Positions 57,901 through 63,240 of a DNA stretch of 64,000 nt are shown here, piece after piece. This DNA comes from Lepus europaeus (Eukaryota; Chordata; Mammalia; Lagomorpha; Leporidae). The stretch spans positions 7,722,540 to 7,786,539 of the forward strand of contig NC_084831.1 of NCBI RefSeq assembly GCF_033115175.1. The letters run 5' to 3'. Under the pieces are notes generated by a model. It saw nothing but the letters and a program-made list of their open reading frames with translations, searched no databases and had not been told where the DNA came from. The position numbers and the translations under genes were made by a program. The number at the start of each line of letters is the position of its first letter. Positions within the stretch are counted from its first letter, which is position 1.

Positions 57901-59066
57901 GGCTGGGAGATGGGCGCTGTGGAGGCCATCTCCCTGTCCATTCTGGTCGGCTCCTCGGTGGACTACTGCGTCCACCTGGTCGAAGGCTACCTGCTGGCTG
58001 GAGAGAATCTGCCCCTGCACCAGGATGAGGTGAGCCCCAGCCTGCCCCCATGATTCTCCTCCTGCCTCTGCGCAGCTTGGGGGACCCCCAAAACAACCGG
58101 ACACCCCAGTAGCCGGCCAAGGTCCCAGGGCCTCAGACTCTAAGGGCAGCTGGGCCCTCGCAGCTCCATGCACACTCCCCAGCCTCAGTCTCCCCAGGTG
58201 AGCTAAGAGGGAGGGGGTGGGGCCAGGCAAGAGGATGACCGCGGAGGCTCCCTGCTCAGGCCCCCTCGGCCTCTGTGCCCTTCTGCAGCCCTGGGAGCAG
58301 GGGCTCACTGTGGCGGCTGAGGCAGCTGCGCCAAGGCCACAGCGCCTCCCCTCTGCCTGCTGCTGCTGTCCTAGTGCCCGGGCCAGCCCTGCGGCCGCCA
58401 GGGTTGCTTTGCCTTCTTTCCTAGTTGGCACTGGTGTGAGGATAACTCCCAAATCTAAAAATTGTGTCAGTTACACGTGTAGCTTGCTTTGGGTCAAAAG
58501 AACAAAATCAGTGCCCTCAGGGCTCCCACCTCGCAGACCCACGTGCAAACTCCCCGGTCCCTGTGACCAGAGCTGCCTTACCTCGCACGGCCGCGCCCCT
58601 GCGCCCCAGCCCTGCGGTCACCCACTGACAGCGGGAGCCGGGGCCGCTGGCGCAGGGCCGACCAGGACGCCAGCCCCAGCGCTCGCTCTCGCTCTGGCCG
58701 CAGGACGCGGGCGCGCAGCGCCAGTGGCGGACGCTGGAGGCCGTGCGGCACGTGGGCGTGGCCATCGTCTCCAGCGCACTGACCACGGTCATCGCCACCG
58801 TGCCGCTCTTCTTCTGCATCATCGCGCCCTTCGCCAAGTTTGGCAAGATCGTGGCGCTCAACACGGCCGTGTCCATCCTCTACACGCTCACAGTCAGCAC
58901 GGCGCTGCTCGGCGTCATGGCGCCCGGCTCCTTCACGCGCACCAGGACCTCCTTCCTCAAGGCGCTGGGTGCCGTGCTGCTGGCGGGGGCCCTGGGCCTG
59001 GGCGCCTGCCTCGTGCTCCTGCGCAGCGGCTACAAGATCCCCCTGCCCAGCGGAGCCTCCCTCTAG
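28943..59066 (+). CDS. DISP3: DISP3 (PTCHD2), dispatched RND transporter family member 3, spliced CDS
   Basis: Join: 28943-29978, 30428-30647, 42871-43007, 43798-43932, 44350-44510, 45541-45680, 47145-47293, 47468-47629, 48569-48730, 50257-50370, 50916-51052, 51696-51880, 53357-53487, 53567-53739, 54448-54574, 54954-55099, 56764-56923, 57372-57485, 57863-58029, 58704-59066. The total is 4,119 nt, giving 1,372 residues and a TAG stop, with no internal stop and consistent phases. Domains seen: acidic N-tail, TM1 (about 74-96), luminal loop 1 (97-440), sterol-sensing domain TM2-6 (about 441-595) with V511-D512-D513, cytosolic loop, TM7 (about 709-729), luminal loop 2, TM8-12 (about 1163-1325) with G1226-x3-D1230, and a last hydrophobic segment (1341-1358). 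The family is RND, with Patched and Dispatched. Known work links DISP3 to brain expression, thyroid-hormone response, cholesterol handling and neural progenitor growth. Its transport substrate is unsettled. I recall 1,392 residues in human. The 20-residue difference falls in loop 1. The start has G at -3 and +4. Confidence 0.97.
29979..30427 (+). other. DISP3 intron 2 (449 bp)
   Basis: GTGAGC donor and CCACCCCTGCAG acceptor. Unique GC-rich sequence. I see no repeat or motif of note. Confidence 0.9.
30428..30647 (+). CDS. DISP3: DISP3 exon 3 (residues 346-419)
   Basis: Enters in phase 1 and leaves in phase 2 at a GTAGGA donor. It encodes the rest of the conserved loop-1 core ([13 protein letters not shown] and [11 protein letters not shown]), which leads into the sterol-sensing domain. 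Frame and family match are unambiguous. Confidence 0.96.
30925..31040 (+). mobile_element. MIR SINE fragment
   Basis: GGGCAAGTCACTGCCTCTCT followed by CTGGTGAAATGGGAGCCATG fits the MIR core. Confidence 0.6.
31194..31746 (+). repeat. CA-rich microsatellite/minisatellite
   Basis: About 550 bases of CACACA, CAGACACA and CACATATACA units. One strand gives open frames of His and Thr and the other of Val, Cys and Ser. These are artefacts. It is likely polymorphic in length. Confidence 0.95.
31747..32480. other. Unassigned intronic sequence
   Basis: No SINE, MIR or L1 pattern that I can name. It contains an 88-codon antisense frame (31838-32104) with a basic composition, discussed as a finding. 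Confidence 0.5.
32490..32640 (-). mobile_element. DNA-transposon fragment (tentative, pogo/Tigger-like end)
   Basis: TTCGGATTTTGGAACATTTT and GATTTCAGACTTTTGGATTA followed by GGGATGCTTGGC read, on the minus strand, as the end of an element starting near AGCATCCCTAATCC with repeated AAATCCGAAA. Only one end is recognisable. The family name is from memory and uncertain. Confidence 0.45.
32936..33150. mobile_element. Palindromic mariner-like MITE
   Basis: The left arm has GGGTACTTCAAAAACTTCAC, GAATTAAAAGATAA and TTGGTGCA. The right arm has TGCACCAAG, TTATCTTTAATTCCACC and a diverged CACTTTGGAAG. The arms are reverse complements over about 80 bases, as in a short non-autonomous mariner element. 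Related fragments lie at 63085-63240 and 63868-63915. Confidence 0.65.
33504..34073 (-). mobile_element. C-SINE, antisense, split by another C-SINE
   Basis: The minus-strand copy runs from AAAGATTTTATATATTTGAA to about 33757 and resumes near 34038 as AACTGTTAAACCAAATGCCAG, its 5' end. Between them is a plus-strand copy. Confidence 0.75.
33758..34032 (+). mobile_element. C-SINE nested inside an antisense C-SINE
   Basis: It starts near CTGGCGTTGTGGTGCTAGTT, passes the GGCCCTGCACCCACATGGGA block and a long CT tract, and ends CAAATAAATAAATAAATTT. It is younger than the element it interrupts. Confidence 0.78.
34074..34764. other. Unassigned intronic sequence
   Basis: Unique-looking sequence between the SINE pair and the L1 relic. 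I see no coding potential or recognisable repeat. Confidence 0.5.
35505..35831 (-). mobile_element. C-SINE, antisense, in L1
   Basis: A diverged copy with GACTTCAGAGAGAGAGCTTT, TCCGGGTCTCCCACGTGGGT and a 5' end GTTAGGCCAAACATTCACCC. Its A-rich tail side is long and degenerate, so the left boundary is approximate. Confidence 0.75.
35867..36171 (-). mobile_element. C-SINE, antisense, in L1
   Basis: AAAAAAGATTTTATTCATTT through GGTCTTCCATCCACTGGTTC to GCTGCGCCACTGCGCCAGCC. Confidence 0.88.
36227..36545 (+). mobile_element. C-SINE with 15-bp target-site duplication, in L1
   Basis: A subfamily with GGCTGGCACCGTGGCTCACT and CGGGTTCTAGTCCTGGTTGG, ending in GCCTGGCCAAAAAAAA. AAATCAGGTAGTGTT (36212-36226) and AAATCAGGTACTGTT (36546-36560) flank it, and the interrupted L1 text resumes cleanly. 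Confidence 0.93.
37075..37602 (+). repeat. GGTGATGGA/GGCGATGGA/GGTGAGGA minisatellite
   Basis: About 525 bases of 8-9-bp units in higher-order patterns. The flanks are colinear L1 text (TAATACAGAGTGGAAG-like before, GTATGCCCCTGTCCTTTTCC after), so it appears to be an internal expansion of L1 sequence. The Met-Glu-Val open frame across it is an artefact. Confidence 0.93.
38205..38540 (-). mobile_element. C-SINE, antisense, in L1
   Basis: TTTTTTTTAAGACTTTTTAG, GATCTTCCATCCACTGGTTC, then CCATGTGGGATGCTGGCGCC and CCGCAGCGCCAGCGCCAG at the 5' end. Confidence 0.87.
38903..39260 (-). mobile_element. C-SINE, antisense, with perfect 13-bp target-site duplication
   Basis: Tail-side TTTAAAGATTTATTTATTTA, purine-rich stretch, core, then CTACACCACAGTGCCGGCCC. 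TTTCTTCTTTTCT occurs at 38890-38902 and again at 39261-39273. The exact duplication suggests a recent insertion into the L1. Confidence 0.95.
39391..39712 (-). mobile_element. C-SINE, antisense, in L1
   Basis: TTTTTTAAAGATTTTATTTC, CGTCCATCCACTGGTTCACT, GATTCGAACTGGTGCTCTGA and CAGTGCACCCCAGTGCCAGC. Older and more diverged than its neighbour. Confidence 0.85.
40934..41632 (-). mobile_element. C-SINE, antisense, split by a nested C-SINE
   Basis: Tail side TTTTTTTTTAAGATTTATGT to AGAGAGGTCTTC at about 41001. It resumes at 41373 and ends CACCACAGCGCCGGCCCC. GGAAGACTA at 40925-40933 and 41633-41641 is its target-site duplication. Confidence 0.9.
41002..41372 (+). mobile_element. C-SINE nested in an antisense C-SINE, with target-site duplication
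   Basis: GGCCAGTGCCGCAGCTCACT start, AGGTTCTAGTCCTGGTTGGG box, CT tract, and an A-rich tail with AAAG units. AAGAGAGGTCTTC at 40989-41001 and 41373-41385 is an exact 13-bp target-site duplication. Confidence 0.94.
42186..42457 (+). mobile_element. C-SINE, older subfamily
   Basis: GGTGGCTGTTTAGCCTAGTG, CTGGGTTCAGTTCTCGTCTC, GTGAACCAGCAGACGGTAAC and a CAAATGAATAAATAAATT tail. It lies close upstream of exon 4. Confidence 0.82.
42871..43007 (+). CDS. DISP3: DISP3 exon 4 (residues 419-465, TM2)
   Basis: Acceptor CCCCTCCCCAG, donor GTAGGC. It completes Ser419 and encodes KVQVLYGG, the pre-TM2 segment with FNNDMLLAF, and TM2 (about 441-462), the start of the sterol-sensing domain. Confidence 0.96.
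43008..43797 (+). other. DISP3 intron 4 (790 bp)
   Basis: Unique GC-rich sequence. I see no repeat or conserved-looking feature. Confidence 0.85.
43798..43932 (+). CDS. DISP3: DISP3 exon 5 (residues 465-510, TM3 and TM4)
   Basis: Acceptor GCCCCTCCAG, donor GTGAGT. It encodes TM3 (about 465-486) and most of TM4, ending in the G508-I-G510 part of the RND motif. The acidic residues follow in the next exon. Confidence 0.96.
43933..44349 (+). other. DISP3 intron 5 (417 bp)
   Basis: G-rich unique sequence. Nothing specific seen. Confidence 0.85.
44350..44510 (+). CDS. DISP3: DISP3 exon 6 (residues 510-563, end of TM4 and TM5)
   Basis: Begins with V511-D512-D513, the conserved acidic pair in TM4 of Patched/Dispatched proteins that is proposed to couple cation movement to transport. 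TM5 follows ([17 protein letters not shown]). The exon ends in phase 0 at GTGGGA. Confidence 0.96.
44717..44942 (-). mobile_element. C-SINE, antisense, 3'-truncated or diverged
   Basis: GAGACAGAGAGAGAATCCCC, AACTCCATCCGGGCCTCCCG, CAGTTACTTGAGCCATCGCC and a 5' end GCTAGGCCAGATGCCCACCC. An older subfamily. Confidence 0.82.
45013..45319 (+). mobile_element. C-SINE, older subfamily
   Basis: GGAGGGTGCTGTGGCGCAGC, TGGTTCAAGTCCCAGTTGTT, GGGAGGCAGCGGGTGATGGC and a CCTTTCAAAAAAAATCAAG tail. Confidence 0.86.
45541..45680 (+). CDS. DISP3: DISP3 exon 7 (residues 564-610, TM6)
   Basis: Encodes [18 protein letters not shown] and TM6 (to about 594), closing the sterol-sensing domain. It ends in phase 2 at GTGAGC, splitting Ser610. 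Confidence 0.96.
45681..47144 (+). other. DISP3 intron 7 (1,464 bp)
   Basis: Contains an antisense MIR at about 45870-46075 (CCCATTTTACAGATGAGACA, GCAGAGCCAGGATTGAGATC). The rest is unique sequence with no feature I can name. Acceptor CTCTCTCCATAG. Confidence 0.85.
45870..46075 (-). mobile_element. MIR SINE, antisense
   Basis: CTTATTATGCCCATTTTACA, CTCAAGGTTGCCCACTTAGT and GCAGAGCCAGGATTGAGATC match the MIR reverse complement well. Confidence 0.8.
47145..47293 (+). CDS. DISP3: DISP3 exon 8 (residues 610-660, cytosolic loop)
   Basis: Encodes part of the loop between TM6 and TM7, including [13 protein letters not shown] and an acidic [11 protein letters not shown] stretch. Phase 1 donor at GTGAGC. 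This is one of the less conserved parts of the protein as I recall the human sequence. Confidence 0.94.
47468..47629 (+). CDS. DISP3: DISP3 exon 9 (residues 660-714, into TM7)
   Basis: Acceptor TGCCCTGACAG. Encodes [13 protein letters not shown], a variable stretch, then [18 protein letters not shown] leading into TM7. Donor GTAAGT (phase 1). Intron 8 before it is 174 bp. Confidence 0.95.
47630..48568 (+). other. DISP3 intron 9 (939 bp)
   Basis: Contains a MIR (about 47825-48215) interrupted by an antisense C-SINE (about 47882-48148). Acceptor TCCTTTCCTCGCAG. Confidence 0.8.
47882..48148 (-). mobile_element. C-SINE, antisense, inserted into a MIR
   Basis: TTTAAGAGGCAGAGAGAAAG, GAACCATCGCTGCTGCCTCC, GGAATCAAACCCAGACCCTC and a 5' CTGGGCTCAACGCCCACCCC. 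The flanking sequence on both sides (GCTTGGCTCTGGAGTGAGAC and TTTGAACCCTGGTTCTGCCA) is MIR. Confidence 0.8.
48569..48730 (+). CDS. DISP3: DISP3 exon 10 (residues 714-768, TM7)
   Basis: Encodes TM7 ([16 protein letters not shown], to about 729), then the conserved start of luminal loop 2 with [19 protein letters not shown], where NLS is a sequon. Donor GTGAGG (phase 1). Confidence 0.97.
48731..50256 (+). other. DISP3 intron 10 (1,526 bp)
   Basis: A MIR-like fragment lies at about 49890-49975. The rest is unique. The acceptor GAGCGGGGACAG is unusually purine-rich, with little pyrimidine tract directly upstream. Confidence 0.8.
49890..49975 (+). mobile_element. MIR SINE fragment
   Basis: GCAGGTCACTCACGCCCTGA, then CTTCTATCAAAAGGTGAATG and ATAATGACCTGG resemble the MIR core. 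Confidence 0.5.
50257..50370 (+). CDS. DISP3: DISP3 exon 11 (residues 768-806)
   Basis: Luminal loop 2: [20 protein letters not shown], then a basic, variable tail. The reading frame fixes the donor at GTCAGT (50371), a non-standard +3 to +6 context. The donor region GTCAGTGCTGG is repeated in tandem (GT at 50371, 50382, 50393). Confidence 0.92.
50371..50915 (+). other. DISP3 intron 11 (545 bp)
   Basis: Begins with the 11-bp tandem repeat described above. The rest is GC-rich unique sequence. Acceptor TGCTTGTCCCTAG. Confidence 0.85.
50916..51052 (+). CDS. DISP3: DISP3 exon 12 (residues 806-851)
   Basis: Loop 2: [20 protein letters not shown] and LNASLPAPW, which contains an N-glycosylation sequon, ending EVPSFQ. 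Phase 0 donor GTGAGC. Confidence 0.95.
51053..51695 (+). other. DISP3 intron 12 (643 bp)
   Basis: Mostly unique. A short MIR-like stretch is near 51220-51280 (GATGACTTAACCCCTCTGCT). Acceptor CAACCCACTGCTTAG. Confidence 0.8.
51696..51880 (+). CDS. DISP3: DISP3 exon 13 (residues 852-913)
   Basis: Loop 2: [20 protein letters not shown] (NFT sequon), then [28 protein letters not shown] and KEQQHT. Phase 2 donor GTAATG, a weaker context than GTRAGT. Confidence 0.96.
51881..53356 (+). other. DISP3 intron 13 (1,476 bp)
   Basis: Contains an L2-like element (about 52080-52440), then GC-rich unique sequence. Acceptor TGCCTCCACAG. Confidence 0.85.
52080..52440 (+). mobile_element. LINE-2 3' end fragment
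   Basis: CTCAGGGCCTTTGCACATGC, TGTCCTCTGCCCAGCAGGCC, then GGCTCAGTCAGTGCTCGCTG and a GAATGAATGAATGAACGAAT terminus, which is typical of L2. Confidence 0.7.
53357..53487 (+). CDS. DISP3: DISP3 exon 14 (residues 913-957)
   Basis: Loop 2: [34 protein letters not shown]. Phase 1 donor GTACCT. Intron 14 after it is only 79 bp. Confidence 0.95.
53567..53739 (+). CDS. DISP3: DISP3 exon 15 (residues 957-1014)
   Basis: Acceptor CCTCCTGTAG. Encodes [20 protein letters not shown] and the hydrophobic [16 protein letters not shown], which ends in an NRT sequon, conserved among Dispatched proteins. Phase 0 donor GTAGGC. Confidence 0.96.
53740..54447 (+). other. DISP3 intron 15 (708 bp)
   Basis: Unique GC-rich sequence with a short 20-bp-scale tandem repeat near 54215-54260 (GTAGCAGGGAGGGCAC twice). 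The acceptor TCCTTGGGAAAG has purines between the pyrimidine tract and AG. Confidence 0.85.
54448..54574 (+). CDS. DISP3: DISP3 exon 16 (residues 1015-1057)
   Basis: Encodes [19 protein letters not shown], then [19 protein letters not shown] in luminal loop 2. Phase 1 donor GTGCGC. The start is set by the match to the family sequence GSVVYD and by phase. Confidence 0.93.
54575..54953 (+). other. DISP3 intron 16 (379 bp)
   Basis: GC-rich unique sequence, with a short CCAGTG repeat at about 54858-54875. Acceptor CTCTCCCCCACAG. Confidence 0.85.
54954..55099 (+). CDS. DISP3: DISP3 exon 17 (residues 1057-1105)
   Basis: Loop 2: [46 protein letters not shown]. Phase 0 donor GTGAGC. Confidence 0.96.
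55100..56763 (+). other. DISP3 intron 17 (1,664 bp)
   Basis: Contains a short antisense MIR-like fragment (about 55160-55240; GGCCCAGAGAGGTGGAGAGG) and a 56-bp tandem duplication at 56517-56628. Otherwise unique. Acceptor GTGTCGCCCACAG. Confidence 0.8.
56517..56628 (+). repeat. 56-bp tandem duplication in intron 17
   Basis: Copies at 56517-56572 and 56573-56628 both begin AGAGGGTGGGACACGGGGGC and are nearly identical, with TTCCGGG against TTCTGGG the clearest difference. The second copy starts to diverge near its end. Confidence 0.9.
56764..56923 (+). CDS. DISP3: DISP3 exon 18 (residues 1106-1159)
   Basis: End of loop 2: [49 protein letters not shown]. Phase 1. The frame requires the exon to end ATAG with intron GCAAGC, a GC-AG intron. 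Confidence 0.95.
56924..57371 (+). other. DISP3 intron 18 (448 bp, GC-AG)
   Basis: Donor AG followed by GCAAGC, the standard GC-AG donor pattern. Contains an antisense MIR (about 57125-57285; CGGTTTACAGATGAAGAAAT, AGCTTGCCCAGAGTGGCACA). Acceptor CCCCCCTGCAG. Confidence 0.9.
57125..57285 (-). mobile_element. MIR SINE, antisense
   Basis: GTGCCAGGCCCTGTGCTGAG, then GGTTTACAGATGAAGAAATG and TAGCTTGCCCAGAGTGGCAC in MIR reverse-complement order. Confidence 0.78.
57372..57485 (+). CDS. DISP3: DISP3 exon 19 (residues 1159-1197, TM8 and start of TM9)
   Basis: [20 protein letters not shown] forms TM8 (about 1163-1182), followed by the start of TM9 ([14 protein letters not shown]). Phase 1 donor GTACGT. 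Confidence 0.96.
57486..57862 (+). other. DISP3 intron 19 (377 bp)
   Basis: Unique sequence, nothing notable. Acceptor CCTCGTCCCGCAG. Confidence 0.85.
57863..58029 (+). CDS. DISP3: DISP3 exon 20 (residues 1197-1252, TM9 end and TM10)
   Basis: Completes TM9 ([14 protein letters not shown]), then TM10 with [21 protein letters not shown]1226-SSV-D1230-Y is the RND GxxxD motif. Phase 0 donor GTGAGC. Confidence 0.97.
58030..58703 (+). other. DISP3 intron 20 (674 bp)
   Basis: Unique sequence. An AT-richer patch lies near 58440-58510. Acceptor GCTCTCGCTCTGGCCGCAG. Confidence 0.85.
58704..59066 (+). CDS. DISP3: DISP3 exon 21, last coding exon (residues 1253-1372)
   Basis: [22 protein letters not shown]11 (about 1265-1290), [15 protein letters not shown]12 (about 1299-1324), a short RTRTSF stretch, a further hydrophobic segment (1341-1358), and a C-terminus [11 protein letters not shown] followed by TAG (59064-59066). 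Confidence 0.97.
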   Translation, partial: DAGAQRQWRTLEAVRHVGVAIVSSALTTVIATVPLFFCIIAPFAKFGKIVALNTAVSILYTLTVSTALLGVMAPGSFTRTRTSFLKALGAVLLAGALGLGACLVLLRSGYKIPLPSGASL

Positions 59067-59575
59067 CCCGCGCGGGGCCTCTGTGTGCCGGGAGCGGCGC
59101 CAGCAGTCCACGCTGCGCGCTGTCCACGCTGCGGCCTTCCTCGGGCGCCAGGCCCCACCCCGGGGGCTGGGCCTCTGCACTGCTCTCTTCCCGTCGTCAC
59201 TGCGGGCTCACGCCCTCACCTGGCCTGGGTGTCCCCACCTGCCCACGGAAACTGAAACGCAAGACGCGGAGACTGCCCGCGGGCCTGGGTCTCCCTCCGC
59301 GCCTGCGCAGGAAGGGCGGGCCTCACCCAGGCCCTTCAGTGCCTGGCCGCAGACGACAGGGACCCAACTTTGGGTTCTGCATGTCCTACCCAGGACCCAG
59401 CCTCTGGGGCTCCTCGAAGAACCCCCCTGGGAGCTGTGGGGCCCCAGCGCAGCCTGCTTCACAGACCCAAGCCCCCATCTCCATGACCCAGCTCTGAGGG
59501 TGCGTGGGGTGGCCCGTGCCTGCCGCCTGCTCACAGCAGATGGTTCCTAATAAAGTGCGGTGACACTGCTGCGCC
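59067..59575 (+). other. DISP3 3' UTR
   Basis: About 500 bases of GC-rich sequence from the TAG to a point about 20 bases past the poly(A) signal. Further downstream polyadenylation cannot be excluded. Confidence 0.75.
59549..59554 (+). terminator. Poly(A) signal AATAAA of DISP3
   Basis: A canonical hexamer in CCTAATAAAGTGCGG, with GT-containing sequence following at GTGCGGTGACACTG. It is the first canonical signal after the stop codon. Confidence 0.85.
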
Positions 59576-59802
59576 GCGTGAACACGGGCACTTGGACTGG
59601 CGTCGGCGCCACCACGCTCGCGAGGACTGCCTGCAGTCCGTCAGAGCCCGGGACCTGGAAGGAGGTGGGGTGGGTGGAGGGTGCCGGCCCTCCGGGAACA
59701 AGGGCCGGAGCGCTCGGGGCACCGAGCGGGAGCTGAGGCACTTGGGGCCACCTTCAGACGCCTGATGCGCCAGGCACTGGCTATTCTGGGGGGGCAGGGG
59801 GA

Positions 59803-60036
59803 CATTTTATTTATTTGTTACTAGAGAGGCAGAGAGCTTTTCTGTCTGCTGGTTCACACCCCGGATGCAACAGCCAGGGCTGGGGCAGTCCGGGTCCCCC
59901 GTGTGGGTGGCAGGGCCCCAAGTCCTTGAGCTGCCACCACTGCCTGCTGGGGCACATTAGCAGGGAGCTGGAGTCGGGAAGCAGAATCCAGGCCCTGCCC
60001 CATGGGTGCAGGCAGCCAGCGATAACCCTGGCACAA
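59803..60036 (-). mobile_element. C-SINE, antisense, older subfamily
   Basis: TTATTTATTTGTTACTAGAG, CTTTTCTGTCTGCTGGTTCA, CGGGTCCCCCGTGTGGGTGG and a diverged 5' end near AGCGATAACCCTGGCACAAG. Confidence 0.8.
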
Positions 60037-60354
60037 GCACTCGTCTAAAGTCTGGTCTGTGGCCAAAGCACCCAGTCTGTGTGACTTTGTTGACAGCTCA
60101 GAAACTGAGCAAACCCAGAGACCCATGTCAGCCACTGCTGCCCGCGCCCCGTCTGCACCAGGGAGGGTGGGGGCGGAGATGGGGTTCCTGCACGATGACC
60201 GCGCAGTGCTCTGTGCCGGGCGTGCACCCGGGGAGGGGCCACAGCTGTGCAGCTCTGCCTCGCAGCCCCGGCCCCAGCTTGGGGATTGCTTTCCCGCCGT
60301 CAGGGCTCAGACCCGGCTCAGTCCCGGTCAGTCTGTATCCAGCTTCACCAAGCG

Positions 60355-60606
60355 TGGGCTGGGGGTCGGAGCAGCGCTTCAGACACACTTCGGGACATCC
60401 GCGTCCCACACGGAGAGCCTGAATTTGAGCCCCAGGCTCCTTTCTGATTGCAGCTTCCTGCCAATGCACACCGTGGGAGGCAGCAGGTGATGGCTCCGTC
60501 GCCTGGGTCCCTGCCACTCCCATGGGAGACCTGGATTGAATCGCGGGCTCCTGTGCAGCCAGTCGTGGCTGTTGAAGGCATTTGGGGAATGAACTGTGTG
60601 GCGTGA
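60355..60606 (+). mobile_element. C-SINE, older, tail-less
   Basis: GGGCTGGGGGTCGGAGCAGC, CCTGAATTTGAGCCCCAGGC, CCAATGCACACCGTGGGAGG, CATGGGAGACCTGGATTGAA and GGCATTTGGGGAATGAACTG. The CT tract and A-rich tail are missing. Confidence 0.78.
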
Positions 60607-61654
60607 ACCATGTGGCGTGTGGCGCCATCACTCTGGTCCCGGCAGGAGACATCGCAATGGAGCATCGTCCTGCGACACGGGGGTCCCCTGAGTGTTGTGG
60701 CCCAGGGGAAGGGCCAGCCCCTGGGCACACAGCCCTCTGGCAGCCCTTAGATGGGAGAGGCCGCCTCGGCAGGGGGTGTCCTGTGCCAGGTGCCCACAGC
60801 TGCAGAGGGGTGGTGCTCCCTGCAGGAGGCCAGGTGGGCGGGGCGGGGGAGGGGACACCCCAGAAGGTGCCTAGAAAAAGTCCTTGTCCTGACACCTTCC
60901 CAATGACCTGGTTTTGATGTGGAGGTGGGTTCATCTGCATGAATTTGCATGCAAACCAAGGGAGCCATTCCCTTCGCCCCTCCTCTTGCTTTTAAGGCGA
61001 AGCTCCTCTGCCTCCCCATCTCTACCTGCCTCTCTTTTCAGGGTGCCTGGAGGGTGGCAGGTAGGGCGAAGGGGGCCAGGCTGTGCCCCTGCCACCTCCC
61101 CCCACAGTGGCTGGGGCGCCCGGGCACCCATGCGGCTCTGCTGGGACCTGCGTGATGCTCCTGCGGGTTGGGTTCCCAGTCCAGGGTTGAGCATCCTGGG
61201 AAAAGAGCAGGCAGCACGTTGTCTTCAGGCCAGCTCACCCTGGGGGCGGCCTTCTCAGCTGCACAGCTGTTTGGCCTCAGAACTCACCTGTCCTTGTCCC
61301 CTGGGGCCCTGCAGGATGCCTGATCCGTCTGCGTCCCAGGGGCGAGGGCCAGGACAAGGCTGGGGGAGGGTGTGGGTCACAACGTAGGCGTTCTGGGGAA
61401 TGGGGGCCACACTGCTGGCTGCTTCCTTGCCTGCAAATGCACCCCCCTTCGTTGTGCTTGTGACCGTGGGGGCCATGGGTCCCAGAAGCCCTGACCGCCA
61501 TGGATACGACCTTGACCGACCTGTGCTACTGATGCGCAGCTCCTGGTCTTAGAGCCGTCACGTGTTGATGAGATGCCCTTGGTTGGCTCGGGCACGGCGG
61601 TCGGCCTGAGCTCTGAGGATACACAGGCAGAGCGGGGCGACGGCCGAGGACTGT

Positions 61655-61723
61655 CACCTGCCACCTGCCACCTGTCATCTGCCACCTGTCACGTGTCACC
61701 TGCCACCTGCCACCTGCCACCTG
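61655..61723 (+). repeat. 7-bp minisatellite of ten E-boxes
   Basis: Ten consecutive 7-bp units, each containing CANNTG: eight CACCTG, one CATCTG and one CACGTG. The spacing is exact throughout. Confidence 0.95.
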
Positions 61724-63084
61724 CCGGAGCCCAAGCTCCTCCCCCTTCCCATGGAGGCCAGCAGCCCTCGTGGACAGCCAGCCTTCCCGGGGTGCCTGCG
61801 GCCCACGTGCTCTGCATGCCTTCCCAACTCTCTCAGCAGCAAGGACTTGAACCCTTTTCACTGCTGGGGGAACGGGAGCGCTGCGACATGAGCTCTGTGT
61901 GTGTCTCCTTCCCGAGCTGACAGTGAACCTGAGAAAGGGCAGGGCTGTGCCCACCCTCTTCTGCCCAAAGAAGCCAGGTTTTGCCCTGGGCAGCAGGGGC
62001 GGGGAGGTCGGAAGATGGGGATACAACCGGAGGATTTAAAAAGCCCAAGACCATTTTATGCCTGTCTGATTGGGAAACACCCGTGCATCTGCCCACCGCT
62101 CTGTCCGAGGCTCTGGGGAAGCGGGCGCTCTGCACTGCCGGTGGGAGTGCGGGCTGGCTCTTGCGCGCAGGAGAACCCAGAGGCAGCTCTTACGTTACCA
62201 TCACCCTGGCCTTCCAATTCAGCAGCTGTGCCTCTGAGAACTGAGCCCGGCCAGCACGAGGACAGGCGCCGCCAACATCCGTCAGCACCTCCGTTGCACA
62301 CAGCAGGCTGTCCTGCAGCTGTCGAGGAAGCTGGAGCCACATTGCATGTGCCTGTGTGGGAAAATCACCAACGCACACGAGATGGGGAAGAACAGATTGC
62401 AAAGCCGTGTGGGAAATAGAAAGGCACTAGATTATGGGTGCAAAAAACAGACAAGAGAGAAGTATGTTCATTTGTGCGTGTGTATGCAGAGGGAGTCTGG
62501 GGGAAACTGGCACGGTGGTTCCCGAGCATGGTGCCAGGTGGATGGTAGAGATGCAGGAGACTGGCCTTAAAGACCTTTGCACTCTGGGGGCTGGGCTGCA
62601 GGAATGTGTCACCCACATGACTTCTGCAAGCAGGAGAGAGGAGGCTGTCATTTGCTCCTTAGAAAGCTCACTCTGGCTGCAGGGCTGAGGGTGGAAGGAG
62701 GCAGGGAGAGCAGTGAGAAGGAGAGAAGGGACCCTCCCCCAGCCCCCATCACAGGCGGCATCAAGCATCAGCCAAAGGGCACGGCATGGCGTGCACGCCC
62801 GTCCTCTCTGAGCCATGGGGCTGGAGTCTCGGCATGATCAGGGCGGGGCATGGCAGCTGAGGGAGGCTGGAGTTGGCCAGGCAGCCACAGAAATCATCCT
62901 GTCTCTGTCAACTCCACGGATCGGACAAGGCCTGTGCCCAGCCTTAGCCTGTTTGCTCACCCATCGTGCACAGCGGCCGGGTTTACCAGCAGCGCCTGCT
63001 GTGCCGTCGCTGCCATCCCACTCGAGATGGCGTCCATGTGCCTGGAGTTACAAAACACGGCAATCAGCAGGGGATGCTGAACGG

Positions 63085-63240
63085 CTCGTGAAAAACTCCA
63101 TCTAAAAATGAGTATTTTGGTGTAAGACAATTTGAAATTCACGCAGATGAGGCATCTTCAAAGGGCTTCTGGAAAAGGCCTATTATGAAAAAAACCATTA
63201 ATTTCCAATTTTTGCATAGAAATAAACTTACCTTTTTAGA
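63085..63240. mobile_element. Mariner-like element, left part
   Basis: TTTTGGTGTAAGACAATTTG, AATTCACGCAGATGAGGC, CTTCAAAGGGCTTCTGG and TTCCAATTTTTGCATAG resemble the palindromic element at 32936-33150. A matching end (ACGGACTTTTTGAAGTGCC) lies at 63892-63910, so the two C-SINEs between them would be later insertions. Confidence 0.5.
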
